Assembly (NCBI RefSeq): GCF_002288925.2
Contig: NW_022098022.1
Coordinates: 62,001 to 126,000 of the forward strand
DNA length: 64,000 bases
From: Delphinapterus leucas
Taxonomy: Eukaryota; Chordata; Mammalia; Artiodactyla; Monodontidae
Direction of reading: 5' to 3'
Shown here: positions 53,291-64,000 of the stretch, in pieces
How the letters are laid out: each line of letters opens with the position of its first letter
Numbering within the stretch: the first letter of the stretch is position 1
Position numbers and translations under genes: made by a program
The notes under the pieces: model-generated
Told to the model about the DNA's origin: nothing
The model's input: only the letters and a program-made list of their open reading frames with translations
Databases searched by the model: none

Positions 53291-53643
53291 TTCATAAGCA
53301 AAAAAAAAAAAAAAAAAGAAAAGATTGCATAGGATGCCAAGCATTATCCTAGTGGGATGTGTGGAAACTCGCTTGGCCACACCAACTCAACAGGGGAGGT
53401 GGTGGATGGCATCAGGTTTTCCACCGGAGGGGAACTTGAACTCGTTCTTGGAAGATGAATATTTTTGCCAGGACCGCTACAGGAATACCAAGGCAGGTAA
53501 AGTCTGTGCTCAAAAGTCACCTTATCTGTGAGGGTGTCCCTGACTCCCCCATATAAAGAGCAAACTCACTCCCATTCAGCCACAGCACCCTGAGCCTGTT
53601 TTGCTTCTTTTCGCCCGGCACTCAACATATACAACACGCCCCA

Positions 53644-53960
53644 TGTATTAGGCTGAATGGTGGTCCCCCCCAAATGTCCACGTTCTCATCCTCAGAGGCT
53701 GTGAATATGTTAGCTTACACGGCAAAATGAACTTGACAGATATGGCTACGTTAAGGATCTTGAGATGGGGAGATTACCCTGCATCATCCAGGAGCACCTG
53801 ACGGAATCGAGTCCTTATAAAAGGGAGGTGGGAGTTCAGAGGAGAGAAGATGCTCTTCACCTTGTCTTGAAGATGGAGGAAGCTTCTAGAATGTGGGAGG
53901 CCATGAGTCACTATTAGATGCTGAAAAAGACAAGGATGTGGATTCTGCCCTGCGTTTTAC
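53644..53960 (+). mobile_element. LTR of an ancient endogenous retrovirus (ERVL-MaLR-like)
   Basis: 'tgtattaggctgaatggtggtccccccc', 'ttaaggatcttgagatggggagattaccctg', 'gagtccttataaaagggaggtgggagttcagagg' and 'cttgaagatggaggaagc' follow an MLT1-type LTR layout. Solitary, non-coding and decayed at its 3' end. Confidence 0.65.
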
Positions 53961-54674
53961 TTCTCTCTTCTCTTTCCTAAGTCTGAGGTCCTTCCATCTC
54001 TGGAGGCTGGAGGTCCACCCTCCTCTGGATTCTAGGGTTTTCCCGCCTCTGGAGTCTGGGGTCCTCCTGTCCTCTTGTGCCCCTCACCTGTGAATCGCCT
54101 GTACTGGCCCCTACCTTTTTGCTTTTTTGCCTGTTTAGCCCCTAAAACAATTTTGAAACAGTGTGTATCTCTTCACACATTTTTAGGTAAACAGTTCAAA
54201 TTTTTAACTATATGTTTAAATCATTTTAAAAGATTTATTTTCCTGCATATTTTATATTGTCTACCTGCTTTAAACACATATTGTATTAAAATCTTGGAGC
54301 AGCAGATTTTAGCTCATCCAATTCATGAAACCAAAATGACAAAGCCAGTCTTTGCTCTCACATCAATCAGCGAAATCAGACATCATTTGGTAGAAGATGT
54401 ATCAGTCCCCATGACGACCACCTCAGTTCTGCATTTGAATCTTGGCCTCAGCTGGAGAGAGGCAGCCGGTGGGCAGAGACGGATGCAGGCAGAGGGATGG
54501 GGCGCTGCCTGGGTTCCTTGTACAGGTGAACTGCTCCCGTCAAAGCGTCTAGAGATCTCCTTGCCTCGCCCTCAGGGCGTCCTCAGGAATAGTGCATTCT
54601 GGCATTGTCCCTTTCTTGGTGTCCTAGAGATGTTGACACTCCAGAGCGATTCAGGATGAGTGACAGGAAGGTTT
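53961..54674. other. Intergenic, nothing recognised
   Basis: A 194-codon open frame across 54075-54659 lacks any recognisable domain. No repeat named. Confidence 0.4.
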
Positions 54675-54790
54675 TCTTTTTTTTTCCCCTCCAGTTTTAT
54701 TGAGATATAATGGACACACAGCACTGTATAAGTTTAAGGTGTCCAGCATAATGATTTGACTTCCATACATCATGAAATGGGTGGATCAGT
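54675..54790 (-). mobile_element. L1 LINE 3'-end fragment
   Basis: 'ttttttttcccctccagttttattgagatataatggacacacagcactgtataagtttaaggtgtccagcataatgatttgac' is the reverse L1 3' end. Confidence 0.8.
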
Positions 54791-57080
54791 TTCCGGAAGT
54801 TGAGAGCCTGGAAGTGGATTCCCCGAAATCTGTGTGGGCTTTGGTTTCCCTGAAGACTCATGAAATAACGAAAGGGGCTTATTCCCTCCTTGATTAACCT
54901 CTTGATATCAGTCTCGCCGCCAGCACTTTTCAGTTCTCCAGTCACCAGAAAGTCCCTGAGAACCTACCACATGCCAATACCGTGCCAGCTGTCAGGGACA
55001 GCCAAGCCACGGTTCCTGCTCCGTCTGCAGAAGCAGCAAAAGGGGACAAAGGCAGTATCGTGAAAGAGACAGGGAGCCCAGAGGGGAGAGCCCAGCTCGG
55101 GGGTAGCGGGCGTGCCCAGGGGGCCCAGGCGGGCTTCCCAGGGAGATGTGTCCTCTGAGGCTGGAGGGGCGGGCCCGAGAGACCACAAGAGAAGGGGAGG
55201 GACGTGTGAGAGTGGGGAAGGGCTCTGCGGGCCCAGGAACCAGCATGGGCAGGGGCTCGGCAGCTAGAGCGGGAACACGGAGGAATACAACGGTCCATCC
55301 ATCCGACAAAGAGCAGGCAGTAATAAGGCCCTTTCAGTCCACTGCCTGCAGCGCACAGAGACAGAAATATCGAGGCCACACACTAAAACTAGTGACTGGT
55401 ATTGAATTATGATTCCAGCATCTCAGCAGGAAGGCCGGAGCCGTGACCTCTCTTCATGAGATGTGCTATCTATTCTAGCAGTTTTTGATTTCAAAGCATT
55501 TAATCGCTGTCAATTAATTAAGCCTCTAAAGATGCAAAAGTGCAAAGTGGAATTATCTCCATTTCAGAAAGGCAGAGCGTCAGTCCAACGAAACCCTACG
55601 GTCTGCCTGAGACTGGCTCCAGCCGGCGTCAGGGGCCCGCGGCGGCGACAATGGCCACACTGCCCCGCTTGCCCCTCGGGCCCTGACTAATAGAGCCACC
55701 AGGTGCGCCCGTGAAGAGGGGGCCCGGCCCTGCCCAGCCGACCACCTGCCCGTCAGGGGGTGGCGGCAGCCTGGAGCTCCTGTTCTTGCCTTTGCTTTTC
55801 TTTGCACAGCAAAGCCAGTCCCAGGAGGAGACTGCTTTCCCAAGAGGAGCTTAAGCTTTTTGGCTTTCGTTTTAAATATGCCTTGCTTTATTTTTTTTTT
55901 TTTTCTTTTCACTTCACAGAGATAAGTGAAAATCCCACAGGTGGTGGTCCTCACCAAAAGGACAGGAGAACCGAGGCCTTGCCGAGGACGCAGGGAGAGA
56001 GTTGACCAGGTGGCCCGTCGCCCGCGCCCTCGGTCAAGGACACAGGTGTGCACGGGGCCACCTGCAGGTCGGTGGGAGGGGCCGGGAGGATGCCTGGAAA
56101 GCTGCGTATTTGAATGGAAGGTCTCGAGGGCACAGCAGCGGCAGTGGCTTTTGCCATTTTGTCTTATAAGGGCTGTCAGCTGGCGTGCAGCAGGCACCTG
56201 CTTTAATTCGGGGTTTGCTGGAGCAGCTGCCTTTTGGACGAGGGAGTGGCGAGAAGTCCCCGACTCCCGGTGGCCGTGCTCGCCTGCGTGTGGCAGTCAG
56301 GGCCACGCTCTGCCAGAACGCTGCCGCTGGCACAGGGCCTAGGGAGGGGGCGTCCTTTTAGCCAGAAAGATGCATTTTTCTTCTTTTGGCTTCCGAGCTG
56401 CAGGAGAGCAGCCTGACTTCTCAGCATTAGCCAACAGAGGTGGGCCACCTGCAGTGTCCTAAGGTGGCCGCAGCCACAGGGCTGTGGGAGGAGTGCGCCA
56501 GGAGTGGGGAAGAGGGATGGCTGGCAGTCTCTGCCACCTCTCGCCTCCAGATGCTTAGTCACTGTGTGTGCACCTGGCCCTTTACCCAGGGCCCCCTGGG
56601 AGACAGGCAGGTCCTGAAATAAAACAGTACGTCAAGCTTCCCTTTACGCCGTTCTCTTTGCTATTTTTCAAGGCTATGACTAAACATCTCACAGCACACA
56701 ACGCAGAGTAGGTGCTCAGTAATTCCTTGCATGGGTTAGCAAATTAAAATAAATGGCACTGTACGATCAACATGCTGGCCTTGGACTCAGTGTCCCAGAA
56801 AATAAGGGCTGCGGCGTTTTAATATGCTCTGTGAATCCCTGGCATCCTGGAATAGGGATTTGCTCATACTTTTGATAATGATTATTAATAGTGTATCTGT
56901 GTTCTCTGATCTAAAACAATAATGGAATAGGGAGCTTGCAAATTTAGAACCATGTGTATTTATAAGGAAATCAGAGAATCCTGGAAAACACACCAGCTCA
57001 ACCTAGACCCCTCAATCTAAAGGGCTACTAGAGGACACGTGAGCTTTCTTTCTCTGCCCCAATGTGAGTGGGAATATCTA
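54791..57080. other. Intergenic, nothing certain
   Basis: A repeat-poor block at 55450-55565 ('aatcgctgtcaattaattaagcctc') looks enhancer-like. A small CpG-rich spot is at 55620-55690. A T run lies at 55890-55904. No gene. Confidence 0.35.
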
Positions 57081-57505
57081 TCAGTTTCCTAGGCGCCATA
57101 ACAAATGCCGCAGATGGCGGTGGGGTGAGGTGAGGGTGGAGGTTAAACGACAGGAGCTTATTGGCTCACAGGTGTCAGTGGGTTGGGTTGCCCATTCCCC
57201 CAGCTGCGGGTGCTTTGCTGGCCATCTGGGCTGTTCCGCGGCTTGGGGAGGCGTCACCCCAGGCTCCGCCTTCATCTTCACAAGGCTTTCTCCCTGTGCG
57301 CGTCTGTGTGTAAAATTCCCCCTTTTATAAGGACGGCAGCCTCACTGGATTAGGGGCCCACCCTCCCCCCCGGTCTGACCGTATCTCAGCTTAACTAATT
57401 CTATCTGTAATGACCCTATTTCCAAATCAGATCACATTCTGAGGTCCTGGGGGTTAGGAGTTCAACATGTAAATGGGCGGGGGGGCTCGGTTCTACCCAC
57501 AGCAG
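57081..57505 (-). mobile_element. LTR-type repeat (ERVL-MaLR-like)
   Basis: 'tcagtttcctaggcgccataacaaatgccgc', 'ccttttataaggacggcagcctcactggattaggggcccacc', 'ctatttccaaatcagatcacattctgaggtcctgggggttaggagttcaac' in minus-strand order. Non-coding. An interior 47-base piece recurs inverted across the gap at 57695-57741. Confidence 0.6.
57360..57406 (+). repeat. Left arm of a perfect 47-base inverted repeat
   Basis: Every base is complemented at 57695-57741 (47/47). The arm is an internal piece of the LTR-type repeat. Confidence 0.95.
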
Positions 57506-57594
57506 AGCTTTCCCACAGCCTCCGGAGAGGAAGAGAGAAGCGTCTAAGGGCCACTGTCCGCAAGGATCGAGGAGGGCGTGGAGGGAGATGGGGG

Positions 57595-57694
57595 NNNNNN
57601 NNNNNNNNNNNNNNNNNNNNNNNNNNNNNNNNNNNNNNNNNNNNNNNNNNNNNNNNNNNNNNNNNNNNNNNNNNNNNNNNNNNNNNNNNNNNNN
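57595..57694. other. Assembly gap (100 N)
   Basis: Exactly 100 N bases, immediately followed by the right inverted-repeat arm. Confidence 0.99.
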
Positions 57695-57741
57695 AGATAG
57701 AATTAGTTAAGCTGAGATACGGTCAGACCGGGGGGGAGGGT
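57695..57741 (-). repeat. Right arm of the perfect inverted repeat
   Basis: Starts at the first base after the gap. It is followed by a (GGGGA)n-like tract (57742-57764) absent from the left copy. Confidence 0.95.
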
Positions 57742-57764
57742 AGGGGAGGGGAGGGGAGGGGCGG

Positions 57765-59809
57765 CCCCGGGGCGAGAAGCAGGGCAGAGGCAGCAGCGTC
57801 AGAGAGCGCTGCGTCCACATGCTCGCTGAACGGCGCGTCTTCCTTCCTGCACTCTTTCTTCCGTCCTCGACCCCCGCTGCTTGCCTCGGCCCCCGCTGCT
57901 TGCAGGGCCACATACTAGATGGTGAGCACGAGTCCATCTTGTCAACGGCCTTCTAATTGGTAGATCAGTTGATCAATGGCTATCAATAGCCACTGATATG
58001 GCTGTTGAAATTAAATGAAAAATTCAGTTCTTCAGCCTCGGTCGCTATATTGCAAGGGCGGCTTGTGGTCGCCATTTTGAGCATCGCAGCTACAGAGCAT
58101 TTCCAGTATCACAGAAAGTCGTATTGGACAGAGCCAGTCCAGAGGGTGGCACCTGGGACACGTGGTTGAGGAAGAAAGAAGCTGGACTGGAAGGAGTACA
58201 GAAATAGGTTGAAAGCGGGCGGAAGGGCCCCAGGTGGCCTTGAATTCCCAGGGCACTCAAGTGAGTATGCAGGATTTAGAGATCCGTGAGGCAACCAATG
58301 GGCTGAGAGCCTGGGTGACAGGTCAGGTGACCTTGGAGTTGGCCTTTATCTCACAGCCCACTTCTGAAAAGTGTTCATTCATCATAGTGGGTGGTGCTCT
58401 GGAAATGTCCCCGGAACCTCCAGCTTGGGAAACACTGGCCCAAAGCAGAGCAGAGCAGAGGGAAGGGCGCCGACTGGCCGTTGCTCCCCTGAGGACCCAG
58501 AGAACTGCCGTCCAGGGCCCTCCATGAGGCTGGAGGAGGCAGTGAGGACCCGAGGCCCCTTCCTCGGGCTCCTGCAAATGTCTCCAAATTGGCCAAGTTC
58601 GGAAGACGGGAAGAGAAGTCCAGGCAACCTTGTTAAGTTAGACAGACGTTTGATGAATGATAAGGTGTCTTTCCGTAATAACATGAATAACATGCTTTTA
58701 AGGACTGAATACAAGCTATTTTATGCACATCCAGGTGGGAGACAGCACAGCCGACAAAACCTCGGGGATTACTGGGTCTCCGCGCCGGTATTGACAGAGG
58801 GAGCGCGCGCCGGCCAGGAGGGACAGGGGGCGACACGGGGTCACCAGGGAGCCGTAGGGGCTGAGCACACACAGCGGAGGTCAGGCTCGGTGACAGGCCT
58901 CCGCGGCGTGCTTTGCTCTCTGAATTTTAAGAGCAATGAAGTAAAACTGCAGCAAATCAGAAGCAGAAATGAGCCAAGGTTACAGAGGAGTTTTAAGTTG
59001 TTTAACTTGTAAAAGAGAAACATAAAAAGCACATAGTACACAGCCTTATTCTCAGGCGCCCGAGAAGCTATGACAAGGAGACCAGAGCCCCTTCTGGAAG
59101 AGGTCTGGGTGAGCGTCATGCCTGCGTGAGGAGGTCTGCGCGGGGAAGGACTCTGATGACTGCCAACGTTTTCATGAATAACCATCTCCCGGGGGATGCA
59201 GACGCTGCAGGCTCCCCAGGGGCAGGGGCCTGGCCTGGCCAGCACGCGGTCTGGCAATAAGTCTTTGAGTCCACACGTGATCGGATGTCCTCCTGAGGTG
59301 CTCTCCATTTCTGTCACCAACACCTCGCCCTCACCCTCCATCGCCTCTCCCCTGGGTTGGCAGGAAGCCTTGCCTGTGCAGCAGATGTGTCCTTCCGCGT
59401 TGAGGAGTCTCCGTGCCTCTCTCCGCCCTCGACCCCCTGGACCGCAGCACTGGCTGATGGGCAGTTCCGGGAAGCATGGACTGGGCGTGTTCTTCAGCTT
59501 TGCTTTCTTCCTCTTGGGCGCGCGCTGCCGGCAAGGATGCTGGTGCTCCGGCGGCCGCAGGCTCTTCCTCTCCGTGGGGCTGGGGCACTGATCCGGGCGA
59601 GGGGTCAGTATTAGGAAGCCGTCTAGGCTCTTATACCTAGCTTTACCAACGTTAAGGATAATAGTTTAGCCTCCATCTGCTGCTCCACTGTTTATTGTCA
59701 AATGAGTCAGGACTCAGGCCAGAAAGAGGCGTAGCTGTTTGGGGGGCCCCTCCAAGACCCCAGCAGCCTGCCTGCAACAATATTACAATGATCCCTCCAC
59801 TTTCGCTCC
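57765..59809. other. Intergenic, nothing recognised
   Basis: Open frames up to 213 codons have no recognisable product. Composition is average to GC-rich. Confidence 0.4.
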
Positions 59810-60340
59810 CCTGAAATTCATTCTCACTGCTCCTGGGACCTTTACAAAATACAAATCGGATATGTTGTTTCTTGCCTGAAATCCTGCACTGGTTTCCCGT
59901 CACAACTCGAAGAAAGCTCAACTCCTGTCCGTGAGTCCCGGATCTGGCCTTCTGCGGCCCGGCTCTCACTCCCCTTGAGCTCCGGTAGACTCTGCTGCGG
60001 GAAGAGAAGGCTGAATCGGACCTTAGGGACCTGGCAGTATAGACTGTTCTTCGTCCTCTTGCGTTCCACTTCTGACCTGCCCAGAGAGCCTGCTTTGAGC
60101 CCTGGGTCCACACCAGTCCCTGTTCCCGCCCTTCCCCGGGATCCTTTTGTTCTTTTGATGGTACCCAACACCAGTGACGTCATTGTGTGCACTTGCTGAC
60201 TCTCATTTATCCACTGTCTCCACCACTGACTGAGATGGAGAGCCTTCCCTTGAGAGCAGGGATCTGGTCCCCCTCCATTTGCTTTGCATCCTCAGTACCT
60301 GACAGAGCGGTCACTCAGTCAGTATCTGAGCAGCCAATGC
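59810..60340 (+). mobile_element. L2 LINE fragment
   Basis: 'tacaaaatacaaatcggatatgttg', 'aaatcctgcactggtttcccgtcacaactcg', 'gatctggccttctgcggcc' and later 'tgagagcagggatctggtcc' and 'catcctcagtacctgacagag' are in L2 3' order. Confidence 0.65.
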
Positions 60341-60699
60341 AGGAGGGAAGCGTCCGGGAGAAGCAGGGCGATCCACAGGACACACCCTGGACCAGGAACC
60401 AAGAGAAGTGGGGCTTCAGCCCCTGCTCACCGCTAATAACTGTGTGCTTGTTCCTTGCAAGAAGATTTTTCCCTTCTTTCATCTCTAAAGCAAGGAGGGT
60501 TCACCCTCTGCGTTGGGAGACTCTTGTAAAGGCCAGACATCCTTTTGGAGGGGTCTCTTGCTTCTTAGGAAAAGCGTGTTTTCCCGGCCCGGTGCTGCTA
60601 ATATCTTCCCCTCCCGGCCCCCCTCCTTTTCAGTACTTAATGCGGCAGCTGAATTATTTAACTGTGTGAGTGTTCGGGGCCCGAGTTTGAAGGGCAAAT

Positions 60700-61460
60700 A
60701 AGATAACAAGTGAAGCAGCGCTGTGGCATCATTCTTTCTGCTGCTGGGGGTTCTGGAGCGTTTATTTTTCTTGGGCAACTTGACTTTCTCAACAGAAAGA
60801 GTAAAACAAATCACATACACAAATCACACCCCCAGCCCTGCCGGAGCCGCTGCGGCCGAACGGGAGCGATTTTAAATGAGAAGATTATAGCCGCAGCTAC
60901 TGGGCCAGGAGCGAGAAACACATGGCCTGGGCTGGCAGCCAAATACCCCTTATCACCCCCGAAGAGCGTATTATTATAATGTTAAACACAGTAAATTGCA
61001 AACTAGTAAAGTCACATTCAGACTTGCCTCCCCTCTGTTTGTCCAGTGACCGGCACGTGCATTAATACGTTTGCCTTATTGTGAGGTTTCTCAACCTCCC
61101 GAGTCCCGTTCGGCAGCCTTTATCTCCTTTGGTACCTTCCATGGAACCGTGCAATAAAGTCTCCTTTTTAAAGTACAATGCGTTTCCCTCAACCCTATTC
61201 TTCTGGGGCTTTTATGACTCACAATTGACAAAGGCCTCGCTAATGGAAATGCAAATTTCCTACCTGTCAAAGACTGAGAATGCTTTCTTGAAAACACTGG
61301 CTGGCGGGGCAGAAAGTACATTAGCATTTGCATACTTGGGGGAGAAGCTGCTTCCCATGAATTTGTGGGATAAAAGTGTTTATTTGATGCTGGGATATAA
61401 ATAAAATAGCAATGGTTAGATCTCCCATGCAGACAGGACAACTGCCTGGGAATTCCCAAC
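60700..61460. promoter_or_regulatory. Candidate conserved non-coding element rich in transcription-factor motifs
   Basis: This repeat-free block contains an AP-1 site ATGACTCA (61214-61221) and a symmetric GGAAATGCAAATTTCC (61245-61260) enclosing the octamer ATGCAAAT (61249-61256). A second octamer, ATTTGCAT, lies on the other strand at 61326-61333. Forkhead-like TGTTTAT is at 61377-61383, and a perfect palindromic NF-kB-type GGGAATTCCC at 61448-61457. The number and quality of motifs suggest an enhancer. Function is inferred. Confidence 0.45.
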
Positions 61461-61829
61461 TTTTTTATCCCTTTGGTTTCAGCACACGTACTATTCAGAT
61501 TCACATCACCCAGTACTGCCTGTGTGAAGGCTTTGATTTGGGGACCAGGAAGGTTGGGTGCCCTGGATCTCTCCTGTTGCTTTACTGAGGGGGCCCAGCG
61601 GAAGTCAGTCCGGCTGGTGTCTGGCTGTCGTGGGGTTCCTCACTTCTGAAGCATCAACACTCCCCCTTCTCTTCATCCTCTTCTCTTGTTATCATTTAAC
61701 AGTTCACACGACAGTGAGCGAAGTATGGTCTTTGCCTGAAATTTTAGGGGATAGCAGGCTGTGGGGATGGTTTCTGAGAATCGGGGCGATTTCCTACACG
61801 AGTCTGCCAGGGCTTGTCGACTGGAAAAA

Positions 61830-62280
61830 ACGCACAACTTAAACTTGAGAACTGTGTTTTGCTTGGCAGACAAACTGAGGACTTAAGCCTGGGAGACAGG
61901 CTCTCACATGCTCTGAGGGACTGTTGGGAAGCGGTCAGGGAGGGGTCAGGATACATAGGAGTTTCTGCAAAACAAAACAAACGAAACAAAACAAAAAACC
62001 CAGGTAGTGGGAACATCAAAAGATTAGTGCTGATAAAGAAAACCAGACACCTCAAGTTCATGCGTTTAGCGCTTTTCTATGTACGGGAAGATGCAAGAGT
62101 CTGGGCTTACAGAAATTATCCCTTTGATATGCACCTTAACTATCGAGGACCAGTATCCTGTTTTTCTCCACCCTGAATCCTTCAGGGTGAACCCGGTGGG
62201 CGGGAGAGGTGTGACTGCAGTGGTTGCTGGCTTGATGCCGGCAACACCCTTTGTTTACTGATAGGCAGGTGACATTCTTT
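61830..62280. mobile_element. LTR-like dispersed repeat, copy B
   Basis: Shares block order with 29905-30370: 'caaactgaggacttaagcctgggagacaggctctc', 'gggaagatgcaagagtctggg', 'ccagtatcctgtttttctccaccctgaatccttcagggtg'. An (AAAAC)n tract at 61969-61996 interrupts it. Confidence 0.5.
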
Positions 62281-62284
62281 GTCT

Positions 62285-62700
62285 ACAGGCTGCTGTAACA
62301 AGTACCCTAGACTGGGTGGCTTAAACAACAGAAATTCATTGTCTCACAGTTCTGGAGGCTGGAAGTGAAAAAAATCAAGGTACTGGTAGTGTTGATTCCT
62401 TCTGAGGGCTATGAGGAAAAGGTCTGTTCCAGACTTTTCTCTTTGGCTAGCAGCTGACCATCTTTTCCCTGTGTCTCTTCACATCGTCTTCCCTTTCTGC
62501 CCATCTCTGTGTCTAATTTTCCTCTTCTTATAAAGACACAGTCCTGCTGGACTAGAGTTCACCCTAATGACCCCATTTTAACTTGATTGCCTCTGTGAAA
62601 ACCCTCTCTCCTAATAAGGTCACATTCTCTGGTACTGGGGGTTGGGACTTCAACACAGACATCTGGGGCTGTGGGGAAAACACCATTCCGCCCAGTAACA
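62285..62700 (-). mobile_element. LTR of an ancient endogenous retrovirus (MLT1-like)
   Basis: 'ggctgctgtaacaagtaccctagactgggtggcttaaacaacagaaattcattgtctcacagttctggaggctgg' to '...ggtactgggggttgggacttcaacac...cagtaaca' is a nearly complete minus-strand MaLR-type LTR. No internal coding region is attached. Confidence 0.7.
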
Positions 62701-63394
62701 CTGCCCATCTGGAAAGGTGCATGGGGCTCTGATCAGCCAAGCTCTCCTCTGAGGAGAGTTGGTCGAGATGGGAAATCCGCGGGCCACCCCTGCCCTCGAA
62801 CGCCTGCCCCCTGTCACTGCCGCCTGCCACTCAAGTGACTGAAGCTTTCCAAGGACCCAATTATGGTTTCTCCTCGGTGGCCCAGCAGAAGTCCTAACGT
62901 TCAACACAACACTTTAATTACTTTTAAAATATGCCCTACTCATGAAGACAGTGCGGCAGAGAGTCTGACCAGGTGACTTTGCCTGTGGAGGGCTGTCCTC
63001 TGTGAAAGCAGGCTGCTCTCAGGGAAGGAAGGGAGGCCAAGGGGAAATGAGGGCAGGAAATCCTCACCCTTGCAGTGCGCAGCAGCACATTTCGGATTTC
63101 TTCTCTTTGGCTTAAAGGTGGCGGAGATGTGGGACCTGGCTCTCCGTGACGCTGCGAACAGACGGCCTGGCTTTGGCCCAGGGCAGGCCAGGTGGTCTGA
63201 CCCCAGCGCTTGTAGCATCCTCTGAGGCAGAGTGATTTGCCAAACATTTAGAACAATGGAACAACCTGATGGAAAAAATGAACCGTATCTCCTTTACTTG
63301 GCTGTGTCCTTAGAAATGGGAAAGAAAGAGAGATCATCTCCTTTTGTCAGCTCTGGAAGAGTTATCGGATATCATTATTATCTTTGTTGTTATT
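62701..63394. other. Intergenic, nothing recognised
   Basis: No exon or named repeat. Confidence 0.4.
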
Positions 63395-63620
63395 ATTGGC
63401 TTAAAACAACTGAAACCGATTGTCTTGTAGTTCTGCAGTCTAGAAGTCTGAAGTCAAGGCGTGGGCAGGGCCATACTCTCTCTCTGAAGCCTGTAGGGGA
63501 GTCCTCTGCGGCCTCTGGCTAGCTTCTGATGGGTTGCTGGCGATCTCTAACGTTCCTTGGCTTGTAGGTGCATCACCGCAATCCCTCTGCTTTTCTAAGC
63601 TGCCCACCGTGTGATACTTT
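63395..63620 (-). mobile_element. LTR-like repeat fragment
   Basis: 'ggcttaaaacaactgaaaccgattgtcttgtagttctgcagtctagaagtctgaagtcaaggcg' and 'gggttgctggcgatctctaacgttccttggcttgtaggtgcatcaccgcaatc' resemble a MaLR/ERVL-like repeat in minus orientation. Confidence 0.5.
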
Positions 63621-64000
63621 GTTATTACATCCCTAGGAAACCAATACAATCCCTGAGGACAGTGGGAAGCCAGGAGAGGATGTTTAGAAGGGGAGGGACC
63701 GGTTCTCTGACCTGGAAATTGCTACAGAGCTACCAGATGTGACTGGATACATCTACATATAGCAGTACGACTGCGACCCAAGCAACCTAGCACTAGCAAA
63801 TGCCTCCATCATGTCACGTAACTATCGTTTCTTTTCTGTGGTGAGAACAATTAAGAATTATGCTCTTGGCAACTTTGAAGTTTATAACACAGCATGTTGT
63901 CTGTAATCTCTCCACTCTACATTCGATCTTCGGGTCTTATTTACCTATTGGTTGCAAGTTTGTGCCCCTAAACCACGTCTCCCCAGTTCCCCTGCTTCCT
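63621..64000. other. Intergenic, nothing recognised
   Basis: No exon or named repeat up to the end of the window. Confidence 0.4.

Noticed and set aside
58371..59012. 213-codon plus-strand frame
   Set aside because: No domain and an unstructured composition; it overlaps frames on the other strand equally well.
1..64000. CRISPR arrays, operons, bacterial insertion sequences, tRNA/rRNA genes
   Set aside because: None present. The tRNA-like segments are SINE heads, and the gene has introns and mammalian repeats throughout.

Overview
This is mammalian nuclear DNA, most likely from a cetacean. Copies of a young tRNA-derived SINE (head GGGCTTCCCTGGTGGCGCAG) lie at about 11765-11975, 14869-15194, 32547-32751 and 40437-40644. 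Longer, older relatives are at 1014-1372 and 52618-52964. I know this family from the whale/hippo/ruminant lineage, and the short young form looks whale-type. The species call is inference. Two 100-base N runs (15068-15167 and 57595-57694) are assembly gaps.

The only protein-coding gene I can support is DCTD (deoxycytidylate deaminase), on the + strand. A CpG-island promoter with untranslated first exon(s) spans about 9480-10560. Five coding exons follow: 11646-11753 (start codon at 11646), 12330-12465, 31621-31737, 33298-33394 and 35355-35433 (stop at 35431-35433). They join to exactly 178 codons plus stop, with phase-consistent GT/AG junctions and the zinc/catalytic residues H84, E86, C110 and C113 intact. 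The 3' UTR runs to about 36.5 kb, where an ATTAAA signal sits. Intron 3 is about 19 kb and repeat-filled.

The flanks look intergenic. Left (1-9480): hAT fossils, a broken hAT-transposase-like reading frame, SINEs, MIR and L2. Right (36.5-64 kb): nested Tigger transposons, an inverted duplication at 39.3/39.9 kb, L1 and L2 fragments, LTRs of old endogenous retroviruses, a second CpG island at about 44.8-45.3 kb, and two stretches that read like conserved regulatory DNA (43.7-44.3 and 60.7-61.46 kb).

The most striking observation is in DCTD. A SINE inserted exactly on the exon 2 splice donor, and its 12-base target-site duplication copied the donor. Exon 2 is therefore followed by two consensus 5' splice sites, one on each side of the SINE. 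This predicts alternative donor use or SINE exonization in this lineage. No prokaryotic features, CRISPR arrays, rRNA or intact tRNA genes were seen.
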